NCBI GenBank assembly: GCA_020634975.1
Contig: JACKAQ010000001.1
Location: 1,798,001-1,862,000 of the forward strand
DNA: 64,000 nucleotides
From: JACKAQ01 sp020634975 [NCBI: Calditrichia bacterium]
GTDB taxonomy: Bacteria > Calditrichota > Calditrichia > RBG-13-44-9
Reading direction: 5' to 3'
A program made the position numbers and the translations under genes. Each line of letters opens with the position of its first letter. Within the stretch, counting starts at the first letter, position 1. Below the pieces are notes generated by a model. It was not told where the DNA came from. It worked only from the letters and a program-made list of their open reading frames with translations, and did not search any database. Positions 19,884 through 28,718 of the stretch are shown here, piece after piece.

Positions 19884-20941
19884 TCGTTTATCTCCATCAT
19901 TGCCTTCACGGTAACATCCAGAATGCGCTGCTTTTCCGCGTCATCCAAATCTCTGGCATCCAGCCGTTCCCGGAATCTTTTGAACAGATCGTTCTCCAGC
20001 ACTTCGTGCACATCGCGAAATTCAATGCTGGCGATATCGCCTTTTTCGCTGACCAGCCGCAACAACGCCTCGCGCAGTTCCGTTTCGCTCATCGCCAATT
20101 TTTTGCTGTTGATAAATCCGTTGATGTGCAGCAGCATTCCGGCGTGTTCCGGCAAATTAACCATCCGTTCGGTGATCGTTTGCAGCGGCGTTTTCTCCGC
20201 AAACGGATCCAGCGAAATTCGCAAAATGTGATAATAAAAACTATTGAGCAATCGCGGCTGCGGCACTTCGCCAATGGTAAATAAATTCACTTTGCGGATG
20301 CCCGTTTCCCGGCGGGTAACCGAAACCGGTGACCCGGAATACACAAAGTATTGATTTTCCTGAATTTCGTGCACCGAAAAATTGCTATGAAAATGTCCCG
20401 CGAGTACGTATTGCCACGGCAATCGCTGAAAATAGCTGAGCTTTACGGGCAAATACCGTTGCCGCCCTTCCTCGCCATATTCCGCCCATCCGCCAATCAT
20501 ATCATACAATTCGCCGTGGAATAAAAGCACGTGGGTTGCGTCAGGTTCGGCGCGTTCCGCAGCCATTGTCAAAAATGGCAGGATTTCTTCTTCACCCATT
20601 TCTTCGTAGGGAAATCCCCAAAAGCATACGCCGTCGATGGTTTCCGGCATCAGCAAATCACGCAATATGGTCACGTTATCACCAAAATAGGTGCCATCCG
20701 GATAAGCGTTGGCATCGTGATTTCCCGGGATGATCAGCACGTTCCCGCCAAATCGTTCGAAAACTTCGCGGATTTTTGGGCGTAATGTTTGCCCGTCGGC
20801 ATCGCTATCGAACAGATCGCCGCTGATGGCCAGCACACGAACATTTTCTGATTGCGCCAGTTCAACAACCCGTTCCAGTGCCTGCCATCGCACATCGGTA
20901 ATGCTGCGTAAATGCAAATCTGCTGTGTGTAAAATTTTCAT
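19880..20941 (-). CDS. Metallophosphoesterase, SbcD/YhaO type
   Basis: A 353-residue Mre11/SbcD-like nuclease subunit. All calcineurin-fold motifs are in order: ILHTADLHL (D-x-H), SGDLFDSDADG (GD), IPGNHDAN (GNHD), LFHGELYD and LAGHFHSN (GHxH). The C-terminal about 120 residues would form the capping and ATPase-contact region. It is translated in series with the YhaN-like ATPase (ATGA overlap), so the two form one complex. Genuine SbcD is usually about 400 residues and YhaO about 400; this is somewhat shorter. Confidence 0.92.
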   Translation of the reverse strand: MKILHTADLHLRSITDVRWQALERVVELAQSENVRVLAISGDLFDSDADGQTLRPKIREVFERFGGNVLIIPGNHDANAYPDGTYFGDNVTILRDLLMPETIDGVCFWGFPYEEMGEEEILPFLTMAAERAEPDATHVLLFHGELYDMIGGWAEYGEEGRQRYLPVKLSYFQRLPWQYVLAGHFHSNFSVHEIQENQYFVYSGSPVSVTRRETGIRKVNLFTIGEVPQPRLLNSFYYHILRISLDPFAEKTPLQTITERMVNLPEHAGMLLHINGFINSKKLAMSETELREALLRLVSEKGDIASIEFRDVHEVLENDLFKRFRERLDARDLDDAEKQRILDVTVKAMMEINE

Positions 20942-21255
20942 AAATTTGCGTTTTGCTTCCGTTTCGGATCCGGTTTTGTGGTAATATCACTACAAAATAA
21001 CGGAAATTTTGTCTTTTATGCAAGATATGAATTTTGGTGAGTTGGGAATGTGACGCAAGTGACGCCATTTTTTTCTGGCTGTTTGAAAATTACGTATGTT
21101 AGGTTTACTTTGCACCGGCGAATGATGATTTAAAAATTGAAGATGAAATCGTAATAATACCGCCCTTCGGCTTTGCTCGGGGAGTAAACGTTAGGTCGCC
21201 GGGCTCGCCGATGCGTATTCTTAAACTTTTATCCTTTATCCTTTATCCTTTATAA
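20942..21255. other. Divergent intergenic region ending in a TTTATCC repeat
   Basis: About 310 bases between the nuclease and the MpaB-like gene. Bases 21227-21253 are a short-sequence repeat, about 3.5 units of TTTATCC, ending two bases before the ATG at 21256. The region also holds G+C-rich patches (about 21160-21210) with no coding frame. No other gene or hairpin is recognised. Confidence 0.6.
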
Positions 21256-22086
21256 ATGATAACATCAGAGAAAACAAGTCGTTACCAATTCCCGCCGGGA
21301 ACGCAAACCTGGCGAATAAACAAAGAAATCGCACTGCTGCTCGGCGGCGGGCGCGCGCTGCTGATGCAAATTGCCCACCCGATGGTCGCACAGGGTGTTG
21401 CTGATCACAGCGATTTTCGAGAACGACCGCTAGACCGACTGTTTCGCACATTGTTCAGCATTATCCAGATTGTATTTGCGGAGCGCGAAGTTGCCCAACA
21501 AGTTGCCGCCCGCGTTCGCACTGTTCACCGCAGCGTTACCGGCGAAATGGGCGAAACGGTTGGTTCGTTCGAACAAAAGCGGCGGTATTTTGCAGAAAAT
21601 CCGGTGCTGCTGATGTGGGTTTTTGCCACGCTGGTGGATACTTCGATTGTCATTTACGAGCTGCTGTTTCAACCGTTGAGCGATGCGGAAAAAGAGCAGT
21701 TTTACCGGGAAAGCTGCATTTGGGGCGGTTGGTTGGGCGTTTCGGCAGATGTGCTGCCGCCGGATTATCCGGCATTTTGCAGCTATCTGCAAAGCATGGC
21801 AGACACCGGACAACTGGCAGTTGGCGTTGCGGGGCGCGAGATTTGCGAAAGTATTTTTCGTCCGAATATTCGTTGGATTCCCAATATTGCGCTGGCGCCG
21901 GTGAAATTTTTGACGATCGGGATGCTGCCAAAATCATTACGCCCCGCATTCGGTTTCGATTGGTCTGATCGGCAGGAAAAACGCTTCCGCCGGATTATTT
22001 CCATTTTTCGTTGGTTGTTGCGATTCACGCCGGAACGGATGCGGTCATTGCCGATGGCCTGGAAAATTCGCCGGGAAACCCGTTGA
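21256..22086 (+). CDS. Oxygenase MpaB family / DUF2236 protein
   Basis: A 276-residue protein with the DUF2236 hallmark GGGRALLMQIAHPMVAQGVADH near residues 30-52, the His of AHP being a proposed haem ligand. It also has RTVHRSVTGEMGETV, and further conserved helices LMWVFATLVDTSIVIYELL and CIWGGWLGVSADVLPPDYPAF. Relatives include latex-clearing protein and MpaB', which are haem oxygenases. No Shine-Dalgarno site is seen; instead the ATG follows a TTTATCC repeat. The gene stands alone. Function beyond a putative haem oxygenase fold is unknown. Confidence 0.88.
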   Translation: MITSEKTSRYQFPPGTQTWRINKEIALLLGGGRALLMQIAHPMVAQGVADHSDFRERPLDRLFRTLFSIIQIVFAEREVAQQVAARVRTVHRSVTGEMGETVGSFEQKRRYFAENPVLLMWVFATLVDTSIVIYELLFQPLSDAEKEQFYRESCIWGGWLGVSADVLPPDYPAFCSYLQSMADTGQLAVGVAGREICESIFRPNIRWIPNIALAPVKFLTIGMLPKSLRPAFGFDWSDRQEKRFRRIISIFRWLLRFTPERMRSLPMAWKIRRETR

Positions 22087-22247
22087 AATCACGCTCTTCA
22101 AACGATGTTACCAGGGTAGGTTATTGCGCAATTGAAACATCGTGAAAAACAAACCGATTTTTTATCAAAGTTCAATATTGTGTAATTTAAACCTTTTGAT
22201 GGAAAACCAAGTTCAACTACATTTATCTCAAAAATTATGGTAGGTGC

Positions 22248-22280
22248 AAAAAAAAAACGGGACAAAAATAAACTGTCCCG
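22248..22280 (-). terminator. Intrinsic terminator of the hemerythrin gene
   Basis: Read on the minus strand, CGGGACA pairs with TGTCCCG (forward 22258-22264 and 22274-22280), followed by a run of ten T (forward A's 22248-22257). It lies 30 bases after the hemerythrin stop. Confidence 0.92.
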
Positions 22281-22310
22281 CGAAAATAAGTTACAATTTT
22301 TTGCCACTAT

Positions 22311-22730
22311 TTAGTGGGAGGAATCGGTGTGAACGCACGATGCCAGACCGCCGTCAATTTTTTTGATGTGTGATACCAGCCAGTCTGTCAGCTCTTTGTA
22401 CATCCGCATCGCCAGATCGTCGGAAGCGCCGTTGCGATAATCGCTTTCAAACTGCAAAAATGTTTCAATAAATTTGGCGTGAGCACCTTTGTTGGCTTTT
22501 GCTGTCGGACAATTGAACTTTTCCATACATTTTTCTTCGCGCTCAAAATGCCAAACGGTGTAATATTTCAGCAAATTGATGACTTTTTTTACTGCCTGAC
22601 GCCCTTTTTTCTGCTCGATAACATCCGCAAGTTCATTAATAATATCGATGAGATATTTGTGCTGGATATCCACCGCGCGATTACCGGAACTTAGCGAGTC
22701 ATCCCAGGCGATTCTCAGAGATCCACTCAT
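22311..22730 (-). CDS. Bacteriohemerythrin
   Basis: A 139-residue O2-binding di-iron protein. The ligand set of the family is visible: WDDSLSSGNRAVDIQH (His), then YYTVWHFEREEKCM (His, Glu), GAHAKF (His) and WLVSHIKKID (His, Asp). Probable role: oxygen delivery, storage or sensing in a microaerophilic or facultative cell. AGGAGGGG gives a strong ribosome site. Single gene with its own terminator. The C-terminal His/Cys-bearing tail (CVHTDSSH) is variable in the family. Confidence 0.94.
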   Translation of the reverse strand: MSGSLRIAWDDSLSSGNRAVDIQHKYLIDIINELADVIEQKKGRQAVKKVINLLKYYTVWHFEREEKCMEKFNCPTAKANKGAHAKFIETFLQFESDYRNGASDDLAMRMYKELTDWLVSHIKKIDGGLASCVHTDSSH

Positions 22731-22876
22731 GATCCCCTCCTTGTTTGATGATAAATTAGCCCCTTAAACGATACAAAACCAAAAAGCATGGTTGAGCTAA
22801 AATATATCGGAATGAGAACGCGACCGGTTGCCGAATTGCACAAGATCCGCAAACGATTTTCTGAAGTGGTGATTTT

Positions 22877-23653
22877 TTATTGGGGAAGATCGAGCTGCCA
22901 ATTGCGCAGTTCGGCGAGAAAACGATATTGGGTTAAATCCAGATGCAGCGGCGTTACCGCCACATATTGGCGGGAGATGGCGACTTCGTCCACGTCGTCG
23001 TCGGTATCGAGCACCAGTTTTTTGCCACCCAGCCAGTAGTAGGTGCGGTTGGTGAGATCGGTGCGTTTTTCAAAAAATTCCTCAAACCTGCCGCGCCCCT
23101 GCCGGGTAATTTTGATACCTTTGATTTCCGAAAGCGGCAATGCGGGAATGTTTACGCTGAGCAACGTATCTTCCGGTATTCCATTTTTTAAAGCAGCATC
23201 CGCCAACACTTTTGCCACTTCCGCGGCACCGGAAAAATCGCGGTTGGTGAAGCTGGTGAGGGAAAAAGCAATGGATGGAATGCCCATTATCGCGCCTTCG
23301 GTTGCGGCGGAAACTGTCCCGGAATAAATGACATTTACGGCGGCGTTACTGCCCTGATTGATGCCGGAAACGACCAAATCCGGTTTGAATTCCAGAATGC
23401 CTTTTACGCCCAATTTTACGCAATCTGCGGGTGTGCCGTTCACCGACCATCCGAAAAATTCGCCGTGGCGTTCCACTTTTGCGACCCGCAGCGGATCAGA
23501 CAGTGTGATCGCATGCCCAACCGCGCTTTTCTCGGAATCGGGTGCAACCACGTATGGCTCGCCGATGCTTTTCATGGCATTGCACAACGCCCAAATACCG
23601 TGAGAAAAAATGCCGTCGTCGTTGGTCACCAGAATTTTTGGGCGTTCGCTCAT
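22877..23653 (-). CDS. surE: 5'/3'-nucleotidase SurE
   Basis: A 258-residue metal-dependent nucleoside 5'-monophosphate phosphatase. The metal site is ILVTNDDGIFSHG (Asp-Asp) plus VAPDSEKSAVGHAIT; then NGTPADCVKLG and VSGINQGSNAAVNVIYSGTV with the conserved Asn and the SGT loop. It is cytoplasmic and acts in nucleotide pool or stationary-phase maintenance. It lies 15 bases downstream of accD, so the two are co-transcribed. Length is typical. Confidence 0.96.
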   Translation of the reverse strand: MSERPKILVTNDDGIFSHGIWALCNAMKSIGEPYVVAPDSEKSAVGHAITLSDPLRVAKVERHGEFFGWSVNGTPADCVKLGVKGILEFKPDLVVSGINQGSNAAVNVIYSGTVSAATEGAIMGIPSIAFSLTSFTNRDFSGAAEVAKVLADAALKNGIPEDTLLSVNIPALPLSEIKGIKITRQGRGRFEEFFEKRTDLTNRTYYWLGGKKLVLDTDDDVDEVAISRQYVAVTPLHLDLTQYRFLAELRNWQLDLPQ

Positions 23654-23668
23654 GAAAATACAGCTCCG

Positions 23669-24613
23669 TTATTTTCCGTTTTTGGCAGTCGTTCGAGTGG
23701 TTTTGGCAGGCGTTTTTGGCGTTTCTGCAGCAACATCTGTTTTGGATTGGTTGTTGGTCATCGGTTCATCCGTGGGTAGCGGCCAAAGCAAACGGAGCAA
23801 ACGGGCAAGAGTTTCGCGCATCTCGTGGCGATGAACAATCATATCGATAAACCCGTGTTCCTGAACAAATTCCGCGGTCTGGAAACCGTCCGGCAAATCC
23901 TGTCCGATGGTTTGTTTGATCACCCGCTGCCCGGCAAAACCGATCAGCGCGCCGGGTTCAGCAATTTGCACATCGCCGAGCATGGCAAAACTGGCGGTTG
24001 TTCCGCCGGTTGTCGGATCGGTTAAAATGGCGATAAACGGCACGCCGGCATCTTCCAGCTGCGCCAGCTTTGCGCTGGTTTTCGCCAATTGCATCAGCGA
24101 GAGTGCGCTTTCCATCATTCGCGCACCGCCGGATGCGGAAATGATGAGCAACGGATGGCGTTTTTCCCGGGCGATATCGGTTGCACGGGCAATTTTTTCG
24201 CCAACAACCGACCCCATACTCCCGCCGATAAACGAGAAATCCATGATTGCCGCAATCACCGGCTGTCCTTCGATAGTGGCAGAACCCGTGACAACAGCGT
24301 CGTTTAATCCGGTTGCTTTTTGGGCGGCTTTCAGCCGGTCGGTATATTTTTTGGAATCCTTGAATTTCAGCGGATCAACGGATTTGATGTGCCCGTTGAC
24401 TTCTTTGAAGCTTTTTTCATCAAAATAAAACTCGATAAATTCTTTACTGGTGATGCGAAAATGGTTGTCACATTTGGGGCAAACGAACATGCGTTTCTGT
24501 AATTCCGCACGATAAATGATTTCGCCGCAGTTTTCGCATTTTACCCATAAACCATCTGGTATGGTTTTTTTTTCGCCGGTGTCGATGCCTTTTTTTCGTT
24601 TGAACCAATCCAT
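23669..24613 (-). CDS. accD: Acetyl-CoA carboxylase carboxyltransferase subunit beta
   Basis: The beta carboxyltransferase subunit that, with AccA, moves CO2 from biotin-BCCP to acetyl-CoA to start fatty acid synthesis. A four-Cys zinc ribbon lies at the N-terminus (CENCGEIIY and FVCPKCDNHF). The crotonase-like core includes FMGGSMGSVVGEK-type FIGGSMGSVVGEKI, SASGGARMMESALSLMQ and LTDPTTGGTTASFAMLGD. 314 residues; the last about 30 are a Thr/Ala/Lys-rich tail. GGGAG precedes the ATG. accA is not in the window; surE follows in the same operon. Confidence 0.97.
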   Translation of the reverse strand: MDWFKRKKGIDTGEKKTIPDGLWVKCENCGEIIYRAELQKRMFVCPKCDNHFRITSKEFIEFYFDEKSFKEVNGHIKSVDPLKFKDSKKYTDRLKAAQKATGLNDAVVTGSATIEGQPVIAAIMDFSFIGGSMGSVVGEKIARATDIAREKRHPLLIISASGGARMMESALSLMQLAKTSAKLAQLEDAGVPFIAILTDPTTGGTTASFAMLGDVQIAEPGALIGFAGQRVIKQTIGQDLPDGFQTAEFVQEHGFIDMIVHRHEMRETLARLLRLLWPLPTDEPMTNNQSKTDVAAETPKTPAKTTRTTAKNGK

Positions 24614-24711
24614 TATTGCACTCCCGATTTATACATCGTTTAAAATACGCACTGAAAGCGACAATGTAAACTAAAAAAAATGACGTCCTTAATATATTGA
24701 TTTAAATAAAC

Positions 24712-25296
24712 TTACCAAAATTTCGCATCGACCATCAGCAGCAGCGAAATGCCTGCCGCAGCGCCGGAAACGAATAAATTCCATTCGCGGTGTTGCGCGC
24801 GGAACACGTTCATAACCAGATATGCCGCACCCATCGTTACAGCAACAATCAGCAATTGCCCGAGCTCCAACCCGACGTTAAACGCGAACAGCGGTTGCAG
24901 CAAACTTTCCTCATCGCCGAGCAGCATCCGCAGATAATTGGAAAAACCCATACCGTGGATCAGCCCGAAAAACATTGCCAGTCCATAATTCCAGCTCATT
25001 TTCCGGCGCTCGGCCCGTTCAACGTGTTCAAAAATATTCAGAAATGCGGTCACAAAAATGGTCAGCGGGATGAGAAATTCCACGATATCGCCGGGAATGA
25101 CAAAAACACCCAGCGTTGCCAGCGCCAACGTTAGCGAGTGACCGATCGTAAACGCGGTAACCAGCACCAGAATGTGTTTCCACTGCGCCGCACGATACAC
25201 AGCACACAGCGCCACGATAAACAACATATGGTCGTATGCCGCCAGATCGGCGATGTGGTTGAATCCCAATTTCAGATAACTTTCAAATGTGGTCAT
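24712..25296 (-). CDS. HupE/UreJ family membrane protein
   Basis: A 194-residue polytopic membrane protein, about six helices. Conserved features: GFNHIADLAAYDHMLFIVAL near the N-terminus, ITVFTIGHS-like LVTAFTIGHSLTLALAT, and FGLIHGMGFSNYL with the His residues typical of this metal-permease-like family. HupE/UreJ members are linked to nickel or cobalt uptake, but distant members, like this one, are untested. ATG 25296 is preferred over TTG 25305; no Shine-Dalgarno site is evident. It lies 40 bases downstream of the asparaginase gene's start-proximal neighbour region, with a TTTATCC-like repeat between. Confidence 0.84.
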   Translation of the reverse strand: MTTFESYLKLGFNHIADLAAYDHMLFIVALCAVYRAAQWKHILVLVTAFTIGHSLTLALATLGVFVIPGDIVEFLIPLTIFVTAFLNIFEHVERAERRKMSWNYGLAMFFGLIHGMGFSNYLRMLLGDEESLLQPLFAFNVGLELGQLLIVAVTMGAAYLVMNVFRAQHREWNLFVSGAAAGISLLLMVDAKFW

Positions 25297-25308
25297 ATTT
25301 ATCAATTA

Positions 25309-25330
25309 TAAAAGGTTAAGGATAAAGGAA
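25309..25330. repeat. TTTATCC-type short repeat
   Basis: AAGGTTAAGGATAAAGGAAT, the complement of a CCTTTATCCTT-type repeat, lies between the HupE-like start and the asparaginase stop. It is a shorter relative of the arrays at 21227 and 62821. Confidence 0.5.
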
Positions 25331-25336
25331 TATTGA

Positions 25337-26338
25337 TTACGCCTGCGGATCGACTTCTCCTGCGATGGGTTCGTGCAGCAATTTTTTCACCGTTTCCAAC
25401 GCATTTGGATGGGTGCCCAACAGGTGCATCAGTTTCACAATTACGGCTTCCATTGTCATATCCTGCGCGCCGACGGCACCGGCTTCGGCGATCAATTTGC
25501 CGTTCTGGTAGCGTTGCAAATCCACAAATCCGTGGCGGCTCTGCGATGCGATCACCACCAGTTTTCCGGCATCGGAGAGCGATTGCACCAACGGCACCAG
25601 CGATTTTTCCTGCGTGGCAACGTTGCCCAATCCCAACGCCTGAACCACAATCGCTTTCAGCGGGGAATCAATCATCCAACGCAAATATTCCGGATGCAGC
25701 CCCGGGAAAAAGGGCATCGCCAGCACTTCATCGGAAATGGCGGTGAGCAATTCCGGCTTTCCGGACGGTCGCAAACAATTGTCGTGCAGGGTAATTTCCA
25801 ATCCCACATCCGCCAGCGGCGGATAATTGGGGCTGACAAACGCGCCGTAATCGATGCCGGAAACCTTTGCAGAACGATTGCCGCGCAACAGTTCCGTGCC
25901 GAAAAAAATGCTCACCTCAGGAATATCCCGCGTGGCCAGCTCTGCCGCGTTAATCAGGTTCATCCGGGCATCGGAGCGGATTTCCGCGAGCGGACGCTGC
26001 GATCCGGTGAGCACCACCGGTTTCGACAAATTGCGCAACATGTACGATAACGCCGCAGCAGTATAAATCATGGAATCCGTGCCGTGGATAACCACAAATC
26101 CGTCGTAATTGGGCAATTCATCAAAAATAAGCGTGGCAAGCTGCTGCCAGTGGGTTGGGGTAATATTGGCGCTATCCAGATTGAACAACGCCCGGAAATC
26201 GATTTCAGCGATCTGCCGCAACTCCGGAACAAACTGGGTGATGTTCGCCTGAACCTGATTGGGCGCCAGCGTTGGCGCGGGCTTCAACGGCACCATTCCG
26301 AATGTGCCGCCGGTATGTATGATGAGAATTTTTTTCAT
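25337..26338 (-). CDS. ansA: Type I (cytoplasmic) L-asparaginase
   Basis: A 333-residue enzyme hydrolysing asparagine to aspartate and ammonia. Active-site motifs: IIHTGGTFGMV (first Thr), VVIHGTDSMIYTAAALSYML (Thr-Asp pair of the HGTDT-like motif) and VVLTGSQRP. Ligand contacts continue with SDARMNLINAAELA. No signal peptide, in keeping with type I. ATG 26338 gives MKKILIIHTGG and is preferred over a longer 349-residue reading. It runs in the same direction as the nucleoside transporter upstream, but a palindromic repeat separates them. Confidence 0.93.
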   Translation of the reverse strand: MKKILIIHTGGTFGMVPLKPAPTLAPNQVQANITQFVPELRQIAEIDFRALFNLDSANITPTHWQQLATLIFDELPNYDGFVVIHGTDSMIYTAAALSYMLRNLSKPVVLTGSQRPLAEIRSDARMNLINAAELATRDIPEVSIFFGTELLRGNRSAKVSGIDYGAFVSPNYPPLADVGLEITLHDNCLRPSGKPELLTAISDEVLAMPFFPGLHPEYLRWMIDSPLKAIVVQALGLGNVATQEKSLVPLVQSLSDAGKLVVIASQSRHGFVDLQRYQNGKLIAEAGAVGAQDMTMEAVIVKLMHLLGTHPNALETVKKLLHEPIAGEVDPQA

Positions 26339-26362
26339 TTGGGCAACGATTTCAAAACGATT

Positions 26363-26444
26363 TTGCCACAGAGTCACGGAGAACACAGAGAGGATATAAA
26401 ATATTGATTTTTGGAACGTTGTGCACTCTGTGTCTCTGTGGCAA
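26363..26444. repeat. Dispersed CTCTGTG palindromic element, copy 1
   Basis: TTGCCACAGAG (26363-26373) is an exact inverted match of CTCTGTGGCAA (26434-26444). A second inner pair is CACAGAG (26384-26390) with CTCTGTG (26426-26432). The whole makes a long hairpin between the asparaginase and nucleoside transporter genes. A sister element lies at 48198-48350. Confidence 0.8.
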
Positions 26445-26467
26445 TTTTTGTGTTTTATGTTGGAAAA

Positions 26468-27742
26468 CTATAAAACGATGCCGCTCAACACACCGGCGAT
26501 GGTCGCGGTCATCATTGTGGCGAGGGTGCCGCCGAGGACAGCGCGCAAACCGAATTTCGCCAAATCCGACCGGCGATCCGGCGCAATCCCGCCGATGCCG
26601 CCAATCTGTATTGCAATGGATGAAAAATTGGCGAATCCGCACAATGCGTAAGTGGCGATAAGTGTTGCTTTTTCAGATAGTTGTCCCGCAGGAATTTGCG
26701 ATAATTCCAGATAAGCCACAAATTCGTTGATGATTACTTTTTGCCCGATCAACGAACCGATCGTCACGGAATCGCCCCACGGCACACCGATCAGCCAGGC
26801 GATCGGGCTGAGCGCGTAGCCGATCAACACTTGCAGCGTAATCGGCTCACCGGCGATGGTCAATCCCAATAGTTCGGTGAAAATGCCCTCAAAAATCCAG
26901 TTGACCATGGCAATCAGCGCGATGAACGCCAGCAGCATTCCCGCAACGTTCAACGCCAGCTTCAAACCGTCTGCCGCACCGCTGGCTGCCGCATCAATAA
27001 TATTGGATGCGGTTTTTTCCACATGCACTTTTACTTCGCCCATGGTTTGGGAGGTTTCGGTTTCCGGCACCAGAACTTTGGCGATGACGATGGTTGCCGG
27101 CGCAGCCATAATACTGGCGGAAAGCAGGTGTTTCGCATAGAACAATTGCAGTTGCGGATCGCCGCCGCCGAGCAGACCAACGTATGCCGCCAGCACGCCG
27201 CCGGCGATCGTCGCCATCCCGCCGACCATCAGCGTCAACAGTTCCGATTGGGTCATTGGCGACACATACGGGCGCACCACCAACGGCGCTTCTGTTTGCC
27301 CGATAAACACGTTCGCCGCAACGGAAATCGATTCCGCACCGCTGACGCGCATGGCTTTGGCCATCACCCACGCCATACCCTGCACCACTTTTTGCATCGC
27401 ACCGAGGTGATACAAAACAGACATCAGCGAGGAAAAGAAAATGATCGTCGGCAGCACCTGGAACGCGAAATAAAAGCCTTTGCTGCCATCTGCCAGATCA
27501 CCAAAAATAAACATTGATCCTTCGTTGGTAAACGCAATCACTTTCACAAAAATAGTGCTGATGAAACTAAAAAAACGTGATCCCCAGGTGGTGAGAATAA
27601 CAATTACGGCAAAGAGCAACTGCAGCCCGATACCGATTCCCACCAATCGCCAACTGATGGCGCCGCGATTGTTGGAAAACAGCACGGCAATACCAACCAA
27701 CACCGTTAATCCGAATAACCCAAATAGCATATCTGTTAACAT
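26468..27742 (-). CDS. CNT-family nucleoside transporter (NupC-like)
   Basis: A 424-residue concentrative nucleoside:cation symporter. The fold is seen as eight or more helices with the family signatures VFIGQTEAPLVVRPYV (substrate loop), MTQSELLTLMVGGMATIAGG and ATYALCGFANFSSIAIQIGG. It imports nucleosides driven by H+ or Na+. ATG 27742 is set by GGAGC five bases ahead. It lies downstream of thymidine kinase in the same direction (about 90 bases), a sensible salvage pairing of uptake and phosphorylation. Confidence 0.93.
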   Translation of the reverse strand: MLTDMLFGLFGLTVLVGIAVLFSNNRGAISWRLVGIGIGLQLLFAVIVILTTWGSRFFSFISTIFVKVIAFTNEGSMFIFGDLADGSKGFYFAFQVLPTIIFFSSLMSVLYHLGAMQKVVQGMAWVMAKAMRVSGAESISVAANVFIGQTEAPLVVRPYVSPMTQSELLTLMVGGMATIAGGVLAAYVGLLGGGDPQLQLFYAKHLLSASIMAAPATIVIAKVLVPETETSQTMGEVKVHVEKTASNIIDAAASGAADGLKLALNVAGMLLAFIALIAMVNWIFEGIFTELLGLTIAGEPITLQVLIGYALSPIAWLIGVPWGDSVTIGSLIGQKVIINEFVAYLELSQIPAGQLSEKATLIATYALCGFANFSSIAIQIGGIGGIAPDRRSDLAKFGLRAVLGGTLATMMTATIAGVLSGIVL

Positions 27743-27835
27743 AGCTGCTCCAGAACTTGATTTGTCGATGACTGTCACGGCAACAATTGGCAGAAAGCCG
27801 GCTAAAACCTGGCGATCACCCCGCGTTGTAAACGT

Positions 27836-28441
27836 CTATTTTTCAGTTGTTTCCGCAGATTTTTTATTCTCTTTTTTTGCTTCTGCCGGCGGCTCGAAAC
27901 AGTTGCGGCAACGCGCTTCGTAAATATTCGTCGCGCCGACAACCACGCGGCTGGCATCTTTGCTGGTTCGCTGGGTGAAGGATGCGGGATTGCCGCAGCT
28001 CACGCAAATTGCCTGCGTTTTGGTGATGTATTCCGCCATCGCCAGCAGTTGCGGAATGGGCTCAAACGGCTCACCGCGATAGTCCATATCCAGCCCCGCG
28101 ACGATCACGCGTTTGCCCATATTGGCCAATCGCTGGCATACTTCGATGAGCGTTGCATCAAAAAATTGTGCTTCGTCGATGCCCACAACGTGGCTTTCCA
28201 ACGCGTTTTCGAGAATTTCGGCGGGACTTTCAACCACCATCGAGGGAATCCGCTGTTCCGAATGCGACACAATGTGATCTTCGCTGTAGCGATTATCGAT
28301 TTTCGGCTTAAAAATTGCCACTTTTTGCTTTGCGATGAGCGCCCGCCGCAACCGGCGAATCAGCTCTTCGGATTTGCCGCTGAACATGCAACCGCACACC
28401 ACTTCTATCCACCCGACATTCCGCTGAATTATTGGAACCAT
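27836..28441 (-). CDS. tdk: Thymidine kinase
   Basis: A 201-residue type II thymidine kinase making dTMP from thymidine and ATP. P-loop [14 protein letters not shown], catalytic Glu in GIDEAQFFD, substrate loop [13 protein letters not shown], and the structural zinc site from CVSCG and CRNCF near the end. The C-terminal tail is Lys/Glu-rich. ATG 28441 follows GGAG by six bases; the longer reading is rejected. With the NupC-like transporter, upp and surE it forms part of a salvage neighbourhood. Confidence 0.96.
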   Translation of the reverse strand: MVPIIQRNVGWIEVVCGCMFSGKSEELIRRLRRALIAKQKVAIFKPKIDNRYSEDHIVSHSEQRIPSMVVESPAEILENALESHVVGIDEAQFFDATLIEVCQRLANMGKRVIVAGLDMDYRGEPFEPIPQLLAMAEYITKTQAICVSCGNPASFTQRTSKDASRVVVGATNIYEARCRNCFEPPAEAKKENKKSAETTEK

Positions 28442-28718
28442 TCCAAACTCCAAATTGAAACCCTTTGTTGATTCTTTATTCCACAAAGCCCAAAGATATT
28501 CATTCCCACCTAAAGAACAAACAGATTTTTTAAGCGAAAATTCCCGTTCGCGTTTGATTAAACCGCTACCAGAAACCCAAAAAACAACTGAAAAGTTTGA
28601 ATAATGTCCGCTAAAACTTGCCGGAATATCTATTTTAGGGTTATATTAAAAGATAAAATACGCAACACGTAAACGAACCGGGTTGCACATTGCAAAAGAA
28701 ATATTTTCAGGGTGAGTT

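Noticed and set aside
19071-20231. 386-codon plus-strand frame over the YhaN/YhaO-like genes
   Set aside because: Shadow; Phe/His/Gln-rich and without a plausible ribosome site, opposite clear protein-coding frames.
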